Assembly (NCBI RefSeq): GCF_013004065.1
Contig: NZ_CP053084.1
Span: forward strand, 1,798,001 to 1,862,000
Reading direction: 5' to 3'
From: Limnobacter sp. SAORIC-580
GTDB taxonomy: Bacteria > Pseudomonadota > Gammaproteobacteria > Burkholderiales > Burkholderiaceae_B
DNA length: 64,000 nt
This document shows positions 52,036 to 60,724 of this stretch, in pieces. The position numbers and the translations under genes were made by a program. Within the stretch, counting starts at the first letter, position 1. Each line of letters starts with the position of its first letter. The notes under the pieces were generated by a model that worked only from the letters and a program-made list of their open reading frames with translations, was not told where the DNA came from and searched no databases.

Positions 52036-53055
52036 TCAAGATTCTGGAAAAATGGAGAGCGCGCTCTCTACGTAGCAATGCTCATTAATGAGAACATGAT
52101 TTATCGCAGCTTCAATTTTCTCATGGGGAAATACAGAAGCCTCGGAACCCGCTTTAAGCACTGCTGCCAAATCTGACCACGCTGCTGCCGAAGCACGCAT
52201 TTTCCGAACCAACCCGCCACGCTCCACCTGAGGTAAATGAATCTGCGCCTCCTCCAGGAACTCCGAGTAAATAGTGCGAAAGCCTGAACCACCCGTGCCT
52301 CTCTTCTCGATCACCTGATAAGCAAATCTCAGGTTCCAACGCCAGTTCGGATCAGCCGCCCAGCGCGCCAACTCTGCAATCCAAGTATTCAGAGCCGCCA
52401 GCCCGCTATGGCGATTACCCCGCATCAGGCTGGAAGCATTGTCAAAGATAGCCCGTCGAATGCTCAAAGGGGATACTTCTGCGTCAATACGCAACGGAGC
52501 ATACATGTTGCCATAATGTACAAAGGGTTCCGAAGTGGAGAAGCGGGAGTCAGCAAGCTTTTCTAGAGGCACTGGTATTAGACCAGGTCGCTCGGTGTCA
52601 CTGACGAAAACCTGACTACGCAGCGGATCAATTTGCCAGGCAACGATAGCATGCCCCGGAAAGTGGGTTTTACTGTTGAAATAAGGGAGGTGAAAGATGT
52701 CCGTGAGTAACAATGCTGGACGCCCGCTCAGCAAAGCTACATTGAGGGCGTCGCTCGCCCGCGTTTTGTCCTCGAAAACATCCCAGGCAAATGGCACGCC
52801 CAAAGTCGAGAATACCTTCTCCTCGAATCCCATGGAGCGAACATGAACGATAAATGGCGTTGACGACCCTGGCACCTCAACATACGTAATGCCAAGCCCA
52901 GCGCCAAGACCAAAGCAACAGGCCTCAGTCATAGTCAGACCATGAAACTCCAGCAAATCCCGAATCGCAGAACTACCACAATGCCGCCCAGGTGTATGGC
53001 TATGAAACTCTGAGGATGACTTTGCAGTACCCGAGGACGGCTTGATCATGCTCAT
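52036..53055 (-). CDS. BtrH N-terminal domain protein (cysteine acyltransferase/protease-like)
   Basis: The 339-residue protein resembles the BtrH N-terminal/DUF4872 family, with a catalytic Cys in RHCGSSAIRDLLEFHG, His in PGHAIVAW and Asp in FVSDTERPG, in papain-like order. BtrH transfers an acyl group from an acyl-carrier protein in butirosin synthesis. The ATG at 53055 (AAGGAGG upstream) overlaps the stop of the PF10118-type gene. It is the second gene of the operon at 53.9-51.1 kb. I infer acyl transfer or thioester cleavage; a different substrate from butirosin is almost certain. Confidence 0.82.
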   Translation of the reverse strand: MSMIKPSSGTAKSSSEFHSHTPGRHCGSSAIRDLLEFHGLTMTEACCFGLGAGLGITYVEVPGSSTPFIVHVRSMGFEEKVFSTLGVPFAWDVFEDKTRASDALNVALLSGRPALLLTDIFHLPYFNSKTHFPGHAIVAWQIDPLRSQVFVSDTERPGLIPVPLEKLADSRFSTSEPFVHYGNMYAPLRIDAEVSPLSIRRAIFDNASSLMRGNRHSGLAALNTWIAELARWAADPNWRWNLRFAYQVIEKRGTGGSGFRTIYSEFLEEAQIHLPQVERGGLVRKMRASAAAWSDLAAVLKAGSEASVFPHEKIEAAINHVLINEHCYVESALSIFPES

Positions 53056-53925
53056 TCACACGACCTCCTTGACAGCGAGGTCACCGTAGACTGCTGCGGA
53101 CGCGCGCATTGGATCACCATGTTCACCATATTCTTCCAGCCAAGCGGCCACCTTCTCTGGCATACCGGTTTCCCAAGGATGAAACCCGGGTCGAAACCAC
53201 GCAAGAAATTCTGGCATCATACAAGTGACAACTCCTCTACGCCCGTACAACCGATTTAGTCCACGCGCTACCACGCCGGGTTTTGTCAAGACACCATCCA
53301 GACGCAGCATATTGATAAAGACAGGCGCCACCACCACATGCATTATCAACATTGCTGTCACTAGCGCAGAGACGCGCATCATGTATCCACCTCCAGCTAC
53401 GGTCTGATAAAGATCATAGGCCACTGCCTTGTGTTCAACCTCCTCCACACCATGCCAGAGAAACATCGCCCGCATAACCGGATCGGCCTCGCGAAGCATG
53501 TCAGTGTCTTCCCGTAGCATGGCCTCACCCAGCGTGGCGGTGAAATGCTCGAATGCAGCGGTCATCGCCAACTGATATTTTTTCGGAAGGTACTTTTGAG
53601 AAGTTCGAATAAAACGCCGCAGATTTGTGGTGACCCGCTCGACATCTATCCCTTGCCCGGCCATTACATCGTTAAAGCGATCGTGAATGATGCCATGTTG
53701 CCCTTCCTGACGAATAAAGTGACGAATATCCTCTCGAAGACGAGATTCGTTCACCTGATCCTGAAAGTGGCGCACTGATTGGATAAAAAAGCGCTCGCCC
53801 TCGGGAAAATGCACCGACAAAGCATCGAAAAACCTAGTTAGCACTGGATCACCACCATTCCAGTGACGCTGCACTGCCGAAACGTCAAAGGAAACCTTGC
53901 GAGGTCGGATAGGTACGGCTTTCAT
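53056..53925 (-). CDS. Metal-dependent hydrolase family protein (PF10118-like), copy 2
   Basis: The 289-residue protein shares motifs with the protein at 38105-38935: FPEGERFF, RQEGQHGIIHDRF, EHFTATLGEAMLRED, EEVEHKAVAYD and PGFHPWE. The pattern of Glu/His pairs suggests a ferritin-like dimetal site. It is the first gene of a four-gene operon with BtrH-like and two thioesterases. The ATG is preceded by AAGGAG and a strong promoter with an operator palindrome. A role in oxidation or hydrolysis of an acyl-type compound is inferred. Confidence 0.82.
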   Translation of the reverse strand: MKAVPIRPRKVSFDVSAVQRHWNGGDPVLTRFFDALSVHFPEGERFFIQSVRHFQDQVNESRLREDIRHFIRQEGQHGIIHDRFNDVMAGQGIDVERVTTNLRRFIRTSQKYLPKKYQLAMTAAFEHFTATLGEAMLREDTDMLREADPVMRAMFLWHGVEEVEHKAVAYDLYQTVAGGGYMMRVSALVTAMLIMHVVVAPVFINMLRLDGVLTKPGVVARGLNRLYGRRGVVTCMMPEFLAWFRPGFHPWETGMPEKVAAWLEEYGEHGDPMRASAAVYGDLAVKEVV

Positions 53926-53984
53926 GCTGAACTCCTTAGGCTGCTTATACTATTTGATCGGAACATCATTTGATAATGATTGGA

Positions 53985-54013
53985 ATTATATTGGTTGACC
54001 AACCAAATGTCCA
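53985..54013 (-). promoter_or_regulatory. Promoter with TTGGTTG palindromic operator in its spacer
   Basis: On the minus strand TGGACA (-35, bases 54013-54008) and TATAAT (-10, bases 53990-53985) are 17 bases apart and lie 60 bases upstream of the PF10118-type gene. The spacer contains the perfect inverted repeat TTGGTTG-N2-CAACCAA (53991-54006). Its site between the hexamers implies repression by a TetR-type dimer. Confidence 0.82.
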
Positions 54014-54069
54014 TAATTTGATATGCAAGTATTAAAACGGGCTTGAAAGTAGAACGGAGCAGGTCTTGT

Positions 54070-54516
54070 TTAGTCGGACAGTTTTCGTGGATTTATAATA
54101 AAGATCCAGTCCTGCGGGTTAAGCGACCAATGCCGCACTTTGTTGATGAAATACACCTCGCCTGAGGTTTTGTACTCCAAAGCCTGGTGGCCTCGACCGG
54201 TATTGTAAAACGCACTGTACTCGTGCAAATATTTTCTTGCCTCCGAGGTTGTTTCGTAGGCCCGAAGGTAAACCTCCTCGTATTTCACTGTGCGCCAGAA
54301 TCGCTCAATCACCACGTTGTCGCGCCAACAACCTTTGCCATCCATGCTGATTTGAATATCGTGGCCCTTTAGCATTTCAGTGAACTCCAAACTGGTGAAT
54401 TGAGTGCCCTGATCGGGTTTGACGATCTCGTGCTTGCAGTATTTGGTGATCGCTTCTCGAACCGCTTCGACACAGAAATCAAGATGCATGGTGTTCGACA
54501 GCCTCCAACTGAGCAC
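54070..54516 (-). pseudogene. IS3-family transposase OrfB, C-terminal part
   Basis: The fragment carries the DDE integrase C-terminal part: LSWRLSNTMHLDFCVEAV, HEIVKPDQGTQFTS (second Asp) and CWRDNVVIERFWRTVKYEEVYLRAY (Glu). It is in a different frame from the OrfB N-terminal remnant, with the part carrying the first catalytic Asp absent. No activity is expected. Confidence 0.85.
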
Positions 54517-54667
54517 TTTCCTGCTGCACCAATAGATGACTAGGCACAGCAGTTACAGAAAGCCGCGTTTCATCGGAAGGTAGGTGATATGCACAGCACT
54601 CAGATCGGGCGATGCGAAGAATCTTGGCCTGTTCGCTCATCGAAAATTCGTAGTTTGTATCAATCAT
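54479..54667 (-). pseudogene. IS3-family transposase OrfB, N-terminal part
   Basis: The start MIDTNYEFSMSEQAKILRIA is typical of IS3-group OrfB, and its ATG overlaps the end of OrfA. After about 30 codons similarity stops, where a deletion joins it to the C-terminal part in another frame. Confidence 0.7.
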
Positions 54668-54966
54668 CGCTTTGAGCTCAGCAAACCCACCTTGATGAGC
54701 GCACTTTCTAAAAAATCATTCTCCGATGTCAGCTCGCCAATTCTTGCATGCAAAACTTTCACAACGACTGTGGATTCGGCGGGTTTAGTGGCACCAAATG
54801 CTGTGGAAGCAGCTTGCAGCAATTCAGCTTTCCACTGGGCAATTTAGGTGGCGTGGTCATCGTATTTCTGGGCAAGCTCGGCAAGTGGTTGTTCGCCTAG
54901 AACTGCCTCTAGCGCCACCTCGGCTTTAAACTCAGGCCAGTGGTTTCTGCGTGGTCTGCGACTCAT
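54664..54966 (-). pseudogene. IS3-family OrfA with nonsense mutation
   Basis: The frame from ATG at 54966 encodes MSRRPRRNHWPEFKAEVALE, then AELAQKYDDHAT, followed by a TAA at codon 41 (bases 54846-54844) where IS3 OrfA proteins usually have Gln (…HATQI…), and continues IAQWKAELLQAAS to 54664. Restoring the Gln gives a normal-length helix-turn-helix OrfA of 100 residues. Confidence 0.82.
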
Positions 54967-55071
54967 GATTTTTCCTTTCCTGACCAACATTATTGACCCA
55001 AAAAGCAGAGCTCTCATCTTTTATCCACCTGTCCAAATTCGCCGAACCTGCTCCTGAAAAAGATTCCCAGC

Positions 55072-55896
55072 TTACTTGGGTGATGCGTCGTAAACGCAAC
55101 GAAAACCAATGTGAGAGGTGCTGCTGGCCCCTGCAACTCCGATGCGCGCAGCTGGCCGGTAACGCAAGCAATATTCCGCAGCGCACAGGTGCGAGCCGCC
55201 TTTCAGGGCAAACAGAGTGTTCCAATCTTGCTGTGGACTGCATGAACAACAGGTGGCGGGCTCGATGAATCCTGATTGGGTCCATTCCCACACATTGCCT
55301 ATCATGTCGTGCAAGCCGTGGCCATTGGCAGGGAATTGCCCAACCCGAACCGTGCCGGGTTTACCACCGGGGGCGTAATACCATGGAAATGCGCCTTGCC
55401 ACACCTGTGCCATGCGCTGGCCATCTGGTGCAAATTCATCGCCCCAGGCAAATTGGGCATTGCGCAAACCGCCGCGCGCCGCAAACTCCCATTCAGCTTC
55501 TGTGGGCAAGCGCCCACCCGCCCACGCAGCAAAGGCCTTTGCATCGTCAAGGGCCACATGCACCACAGGGTGCTCGTTGAAATCGCCAGGCAATTCAGTG
55601 CCAGGGCTTGGGTCGTGCCAACACGCACCCGGCACCGCTTTCCACCACAGGTCAGAATTGTTCAAAGGCACAGGGCCCTCGGTCATTTGAAACACGTGGG
55701 AATGCCCCCGGCGTTCGGCCAGGGTGAGGTACCGTGTGGCCTCCACAAATTCTGCAAAATCTGAATTGCGCACAGGAAAAACATCAATTGCAAATTCACA
55801 CACCCGAGCTGCGCGCTCGGGGCGTTCCTCGGGATAGTGGCGATTCGAGCCCATTCGAAACTCGCCACCCGAGAGCATTTTGCAGTGCCTAGACAT
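55072..55896 (-). CDS. Formylglycine-generating enzyme (sulfatase-modifying factor)
   Basis: The 274-residue protein belongs to the FGE/SUMF1 family: an N-terminal FRMGSNRHYPEE, RLPTEAEWEFAARGG, and the active-site GGSHLCAAEYCLRYR, whose two cysteines correspond to the catalytic pair. FGE converts a Cys in sulfatases to formylglycine. Its ATG lies eight bases inside the sulfatase 3' end, so expression is coupled. The gene is intact, ending in GFRCVYD, 18 bases from an IS3 relic. The presence of both Cys makes this a true FGE rather than an ergothioneine-type EgtB relative. Confidence 0.93.
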   Translation of the reverse strand: MSRHCKMLSGGEFRMGSNRHYPEERPERAARVCEFAIDVFPVRNSDFAEFVEATRYLTLAERRGHSHVFQMTEGPVPLNNSDLWWKAVPGACWHDPSPGTELPGDFNEHPVVHVALDDAKAFAAWAGGRLPTEAEWEFAARGGLRNAQFAWGDEFAPDGQRMAQVWQGAFPWYYAPGGKPGTVRVGQFPANGHGLHDMIGNVWEWTQSGFIEPATCCSCSPQQDWNTLFALKGGSHLCAAEYCLRYRPAARIGVAGASSTSHIGFRCVYDASPK

Positions 55897-58318
55897 TCAA
55901 TCCCATTTGGCTTAAGAAGCGCAACATTTCGACCGGATTGACTTTACTGGTGTCCACATCAATTGTCACCTTGCCCAACTTGCCTTGAAAAGGATTGGGG
56001 CCTTTGTAGCGGGTTGATACCTGGTTGCCCAGATCAGAACCCACGGTAAAACCATCGTAACTGGTTGAAAACAGCACGCGCTTGAAGGTGTGCCTGGCCA
56101 CCTGTTGGCCGTTCACAAACAAAGCACCCTCTCCATCAAAAGGGCGGCCAGTCATGCGCTGCTGATACCTGATCTTCAATTTACCCTCGGGCAAAACACC
56201 GCTCGATTCCATTCGCTCTACATAAGGCACCAGGCTTTGTTCATAACACAGCTTGCCATTTTGAATGTAAAGCACCCAACCTGCATATTTGGCTCCCTGG
56301 GCCAGCAACACGCCATCGCCCGCAACATTGCTGCGTTCACATTCAAGCTCAATGGTGTGCGACAAACCACACACAATGGGCGCCACATCGCGCGCCAAAC
56401 GCTCAACGGGCGGGTAAAAATCCCAACGCGCTCGCAATCCTTTTTCTTGCCTGTCCTGAACCAAACGAAGTACCAAATTGCGATCATCGAGTGGCAACAC
56501 ATTGTACTGTTGCGCCGCTTGTAACCATTTGCTTTTCAGGCGTTCCACGACCTCTGGGAACTGGTTCGCCAGGTCTGTGCCCTCAGCGGGGTCTTTGCTT
56601 AAATCGTACAGTTCCCACACATCGTCTTCGAAAGGTTTTCCACGCGTGTGGCGCGCCACAGCGCGCCAATTGTTCTCCATGTAAGCACGGTGGCCACCCA
56701 ACTCAAAATACTGCTCGCTTCGGGTTGGGCTTTCGGGTTTGCTGAATGTTGGAAACACACTTTGGCCTTCAATGGGTTTTTGAGGCTGCCCTTTGTACAC
56801 GGTTGGGCGTTCAACCCCAGTGGCCTCCAGCAAGGTGGGGAACAAATCCACCACATGTACAAAGTTGTCGCGCAATTCGCCTTGCGCAGCAATACCTTTG
56901 GGCCAACTCACAATCAGAGGGTCGGCCACACCACCCAGGTGCGCATACTGCTTGTACATTTTGAAGGGAGTATTTGATGCACTGGCCCAGCCCATCGGAT
57001 AGTGAGGATAAGTCCCCTCTTCGCCCAGTACCTCGTACAACTGCGAGGCCTCTTCAACAGGAATTGGGCGACCAAACGCAGGTGCGAACACATTGGGCGT
57101 GCCAGTAGGGGTACCCTCGGGCGAACCGCCATTGTCAGAGAACAGCACCACAATTGTGTTTTCACGAACCCCCAGTTCTTCAAGGCTGTTCATCAAACGC
57201 GCAATGTTGGCGTCCATATTGCTCATCAGGCCGGCATACACTTCCATGTAACGGGCGGTAATTTTTTTATGCGCTTCAGGCAACTTGTCCCAACTGTCTG
57301 AACCAAAAGAAAGTGGAGGTAGCTCAACTGTGTCGGGCATGACACCCAGCGCTTTTTGTCGGGCAAGTCTTTCGGCGCGAACGATATCCCATCCTTTGTC
57401 ATACTGGCCTTTGTAGGCATCCCTTTCACGGGCACGAGCCTGCAAAGGCGAATGGGGCCCTGGATAGGCCAAATGCAGGTAGAAAGGCCGCCCTGGCTCA
57501 AGTGCCTGCTGGGTACGAATGTAGGTAATGGCACGGTCGGTGAGGTCGTCACATACAAAGTAGTCAGGCGTGTCGGGCGGTTCAACCGGCGCGATGCCGT
57601 CGAACAGTTCCGAGGGTTTGAAATAATCGGTGGAGTGCCCTTGAAACCAATAAGCCCGATCAAAACCGCGTTGCGTGGGCCAATTGTCGTAAGGCCCGTT
57701 TGCACCGGTGGTGTGCGCATTGTTCAAATGCCACTTTCCACTCAGAAAAGTGGACCACCCTGCCGCTTGCAACACCTCAGCCAAAGTGGCCGCCTCGTGC
57801 GTTAAATCACCTCGATAACCCGGGTAACCCGCATCAATGTCGGCCAGCCAACCCATGCCCGCAGAATGGTGATTCAAACCAGTGAGGAACGAGGCCCGTG
57901 TGGGCGAACACATGGAGCAGGTGCGAAAGTTGGTGTACTGCAAACCGGTTTTTGCCAAGGTATCGATGGCGGGTGTTTTTATTTCACTGCCGTAACAACC
58001 CAAATCGGAGAATCCACAGTCGTCGAGCAAAATGACAACCACATTGGGTGCGCCTTCTTTTGCCTTTGCTTTGCTGGCAGTGGCGGGCCGGGAATCCTGG
58101 AAAGACAAGGCCACCTGTGCAGCCTCGCCTTCAGGCAGTGCTTTGGGTGTCATCAATGCACGTGCTTTGGTGTTGGCCACATGCGCGCCAGTGGCAGCCA
58201 CACCCACAGTGGCTGCACCCACAGCAAGGCCCGACAGGAATGCGCGCCGTTTCAAGCGTTTGGGGGACAAGCCTTCTGAATTGCTGTCATCGTTTTGATC
58301 ATCACTGTGCTGCGTCAT
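55889..58318 (-). CDS. Tat-exported formylglycine-dependent arylsulfatase
   Basis: The 809-residue sulfatase begins with a Tat-type signal (KRLKRRAFLSGLAVGAATVG). Family residues: metal-binding DDCGFSD, the modification site CSPTR in TCSMCSPTRASFLTG (Cys becomes formylglycine), SGKWHL and FSDNGGSPEG. The C-terminal ~200 residues form a beta-rich domain (VLLAQGAKYAGWVLYI and later). It cleaves sulfate esters outside the cytoplasm. Its own maturase lies just downstream. The divergent GST-like gene and a palindrome at 58367 lie upstream. The substrate cannot be named. Confidence 0.93.
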   Translation of the reverse strand: MTQHSDDQNDDSNSEGLSPKRLKRRAFLSGLAVGAATVGVAATGAHVANTKARALMTPKALPEGEAAQVALSFQDSRPATASKAKAKEGAPNVVVILLDDCGFSDLGCYGSEIKTPAIDTLAKTGLQYTNFRTCSMCSPTRASFLTGLNHHSAGMGWLADIDAGYPGYRGDLTHEAATLAEVLQAAGWSTFLSGKWHLNNAHTTGANGPYDNWPTQRGFDRAYWFQGHSTDYFKPSELFDGIAPVEPPDTPDYFVCDDLTDRAITYIRTQQALEPGRPFYLHLAYPGPHSPLQARARERDAYKGQYDKGWDIVRAERLARQKALGVMPDTVELPPLSFGSDSWDKLPEAHKKITARYMEVYAGLMSNMDANIARLMNSLEELGVRENTIVVLFSDNGGSPEGTPTGTPNVFAPAFGRPIPVEEASQLYEVLGEEGTYPHYPMGWASASNTPFKMYKQYAHLGGVADPLIVSWPKGIAAQGELRDNFVHVVDLFPTLLEATGVERPTVYKGQPQKPIEGQSVFPTFSKPESPTRSEQYFELGGHRAYMENNWRAVARHTRGKPFEDDVWELYDLSKDPAEGTDLANQFPEVVERLKSKWLQAAQQYNVLPLDDRNLVLRLVQDRQEKGLRARWDFYPPVERLARDVAPIVCGLSHTIELECERSNVAGDGVLLAQGAKYAGWVLYIQNGKLCYEQSLVPYVERMESSGVLPEGKLKIRYQQRMTGRPFDGEGALFVNGQQVARHTFKRVLFSTSYDGFTVGSDLGNQVSTRYKGPNPFQGKLGKVTIDVDTSKVNPVEMLRFLSQMGLNV

Positions 58319-58366
58319 GCTTGTCCCCTATTTGAATTGAATGTGTCTTTTGTTCTATTTCTTAAC

Positions 58367-58389
58367 TAGTGACACTATTTGTGTCACTA
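58367..58389. promoter_or_regulatory. 23-base palindrome between sulfatase and GST-like genes
   Basis: TAGTGACAC-TATTT-GTGTCACTA is a perfect inverted repeat of nine-base arms. It lies 49 bases upstream of the sulfatase start and 37 bases upstream of the GST-like start, so one regulator could control both. The TetR gene coupled to the GST-like gene is the likely source. Confidence 0.75.
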
Positions 58390-58426
58390 TATACAAAAGA
58401 AATTCGAATCTCAAGGAGTCGAACAC

Positions 58427-59515
58427 ATGGCAATGCCAAAAGTTTTGAAAGTTCATGGTCTGGATCTTTCTTATTTCACAGGAAAGCTGGAAGCCTACTT
58501 GCGCGGCAAACAAATTCCCTACGAACTGATTGAAATGGACACTGGCGATTTCAAACGTTGTGGCAAAGCCACGGGTGTGGCTCAAATGCCTCAGGTGGAA
58601 TGGCTTGATGGTCAATGGCTAAGCGACACAACATTGATTATTGAGTTTCTGGAAACTCTGAAACCAGAAACATCGATCATGCCTGAAAATGCCACAATCC
58701 GATTCCTTGCACTGTTGCTGGAGGACTTTGGCGATGAATGGCTGTGGAGGCCGGCACTTTACTATCGCTGGGCCCACGCTCAGGACGCCCGACTGATGAG
58801 CCACCGCCTTGCAGATGGCATGATGCGTGATGTACCACTGCCCTTTTTCATGCGACGCTGGGCCATTTTAAATCGACAGCGACTGCACTTTTTATGGCTT
58901 GATGGCGTGCGGAAAAGCACTGCGAAACGCGTTGAAGCACATTACCTTGAAACACTGGATGCTCTTGAGACAGTGCTTGAGAAGCAACCATTCGTTCTTG
59001 GCCAACGCCCAACATTGGCCGACTATGGGCTGTATGGCAGCATGTTCCGGCATTTTTTCTGCGACCCCACACCAGCGCGAATCATGCGGACTCGCGCCCC
59101 GGCCGTGCACGAATGGGTTGCGCGGCTGTGGAATACCAAACTGGCTGACCACAACAACGCGCCTTTGACAACACAATGGCCAGTAGAATTGACCCCATTG
59201 CTAAACATCATTGGCACTGAATTTTTACCTTACATGCAAGCCAATGAACTGGCCATTGAACAAGGGGCGCGTCAATTCAAGTTCAGCAGTCAAGGTGTAC
59301 AGTTCAAAATACCCACACAACGTTACCGTGCCTGGCGTTACCAGCGGTTGAGAAATCGATATCAGGCACTTGAGCTCTCAACCCAACAAGAAATAAACGC
59401 GTGTTTTCCCGAACTGGGCACAGCCTTGAGCAAACCTGTAACATGCCCGATAGAGGCAAGAATCAAGGGCTTGCCCATTAGCACACCCACAACAATGACA
59501 AGTAGAACATGGTGA
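58427..59515 (+). CDS. GST-like protein, copy 1
   Basis: The 362-residue protein starts at the ATG at 58427, eight bases after AAGGAG. It has a GST N-terminal thioredoxin fold (VHGLDLSYFTGKLEAYLRGKQIPYELIE, then AQMPQVEWLDGQWLSDTTLIIEFLE) and a helical C-terminal domain longer than usual (LGQRPTLADYGLYGSM). No catalytic Cys is apparent, and Ser/Tyr assignment is unclear. A paralogue of the same layout is at 60808. The final eight codons overlap the following TetR start by seven bases. Substrate is unknown; glutathione-dependent detoxification or isomerisation is possible. Confidence 0.82.
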   Translation: MAMPKVLKVHGLDLSYFTGKLEAYLRGKQIPYELIEMDTGDFKRCGKATGVAQMPQVEWLDGQWLSDTTLIIEFLETLKPETSIMPENATIRFLALLLEDFGDEWLWRPALYYRWAHAQDARLMSHRLADGMMRDVPLPFFMRRWAILNRQRLHFLWLDGVRKSTAKRVEAHYLETLDALETVLEKQPFVLGQRPTLADYGLYGSMFRHFFCDPTPARIMRTRAPAVHEWVARLWNTKLADHNNAPLTTQWPVELTPLLNIIGTEFLPYMQANELAIEQGARQFKFSSQGVQFKIPTQRYRAWRYQRLRNRYQALELSTQQEINACFPELGTALSKPVTCPIEARIKGLPISTPTTMTSRTW

Positions 59516-60075
59516 AAGTAGACGGTCGCACCACACGCGGACAAGCCAATAGAAAACAGATTGTTCAGGCACTGATTGAACTGATTAGAGAGGGCCACCC
59601 AGCGCCCACAGCGGAAATGGTTTCAGCACGTGCCGGGGTGGGCCTGCGAACCGTGTTCAGGCATTTCAAAGACATGGAAACCCTGTACAGGGAAATGACC
59701 AGCGAAGTGGACGCCATTGTTGCCCCGGTACTGGCCACCCCGGTGGTAGGCAATAGCCTGCATGAGAAACTGATGCATGCCATTGAACGCCGTGCAGCCA
59801 TGTTTGAAAAACTGGCCCCGCTGCAAGCTGCGAGCCTGGTGCACTTGCATGAATCCGAATACCTGCGGGACAGGCAAGCCAGCACCGTTGAACTACAACG
59901 CCACCTGCTCAAGGCCTTTCTACCTGGCGAAATGGTTAAAGACAAAGCCCTGTTTGAGGCGTTTGATTTGGTACTGAGTATTGAGACCTGGTTGCGACTT
60001 CGTCGAGATCAAAAGCTTAGCGTGAACGCAGCCAAGAAAGTTCTTCAGCGCAGCGTTGAGCAACTGTTGAAATAA
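59509..60075 (+). CDS. TetR-family regulator coupled to GST-like copy 1
   Basis: The 188-residue protein has a TetR-type helix-turn-helix (RKQIVQALIELIREGHPAPTAEMVSARAGVGLRTVFRHFKDMETLYREM) and a C-terminal helical domain. The ATG lies inside the GST-like gene end (7-base overlap), so translation is coupled. It probably represses its own unit and perhaps the divergent sulfatase through the palindrome at 58367. The ligand is unknown. Confidence 0.88.
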   Translation: MVKVDGRTTRGQANRKQIVQALIELIREGHPAPTAEMVSARAGVGLRTVFRHFKDMETLYREMTSEVDAIVAPVLATPVVGNSLHEKLMHAIERRAAMFEKLAPLQAASLVHLHESEYLRDRQASTVELQRHLLKAFLPGEMVKDKALFEAFDLVLSIETWLRLRRDQKLSVNAAKKVLQRSVEQLLK

Positions 60076-60098
60076 GAGCCCAGTTATAAAACAAGCGA

Positions 60099-60692
60099 CT
60101 AAATCAAGCGATCAAGGAGCGCGTCAAACTGTGCGATGCCTTGCTCACGAGACACCACACCATCACGAATCAACTGGCGAATTCCCCAAAACGAGAGAAT
60201 AACCATCCAGACGAGGCCAGTGGCTGCGGCTTGATCCAGACCTTTGGCTTTGCGCATGGTTGGAACCCACAACTTCAAAATGACGCCTCGAATTCCCAAA
60301 CGAATGGTTTCAAGCTCGGGCGAATTCAAACCGGAACCGGCGATCAACTGCCACAGCGCGTCGCCCTTGCCCACCGGCATGTCCAGAGAAACAAACACTG
60401 CAGAACGTATGGCCAATTTGATGTCGTTGGGATTGCTGGTAATTGCCAGCGCGGTACCTTGCATGGTGTCGGTGAAAATAGCCCACGCAGCGGCACCCAA
60501 CAAACTTTCCAGATTCGGAAAATGTTGATACACCAACTGCCGGCTTACACCGGCCCTGTCGGCCAGTGCACTCATGTTCAACACGCCCCAACCCGCTTCT
60601 TCAACCAGTTCAGCGGCTGCATTCAGCAGCGACTTTCGCCGATCTTCCTTGCCAAGGTAAGGCCTTTTTTCCTGAATTGCGCGTAAGTTCAT
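60099..60692 (-). CDS. TetR-family regulator, divergent from GST-like copy 2
   Basis: The 197-residue protein has a TetR N-terminal domain (SLLNAAAELVEEAGWGVLNMSALADRAGVSRQLVYQHFPNLESLLGAA) and a variable C-terminal domain. I use the ATG at 60692; a TTG at 60698 in frame is also possible. It is convergent with the other TetR gene, 23 bases apart, and diverges from GST-like copy 2, so the inverted repeats at 60725-60761 are likely its operators. Confidence 0.88.
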   Translation of the reverse strand: MNLRAIQEKRPYLGKEDRRKSLLNAAAELVEEAGWGVLNMSALADRAGVSRQLVYQHFPNLESLLGAAAWAIFTDTMQGTALAITSNPNDIKLAIRSAVFVSLDMPVGKGDALWQLIAGSGLNSPELETIRLGIRGVILKLWVPTMRKAKGLDQAAATGLVWMVILSFWGIRQLIRDGVVSREQGIAQFDALLDRLI

Positions 60693-60724
60693 TTTCAAGT
60701 GCTACAAGGTTAACTCTGAATACA

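Larger units (their letters stand above)
54056..55054 (-). mobile_element. Degenerate IS3-family insertion sequence
   Basis: Imperfect inverted repeats of 26 bases bound the element: 54056-54081 and 55029-55054, both starting GGAGCAGGT inwards and ending in GGACAG (about 18 of 26 positions match). Inside, OrfA has a stop at codon 41, OrfB has lost its middle part, and the C-terminal catalytic part is in another frame. The total length (999 bases) is shorter than intact elements of the family, consistent with an internal deletion. No target-site duplication is visible. Confidence 0.78.
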
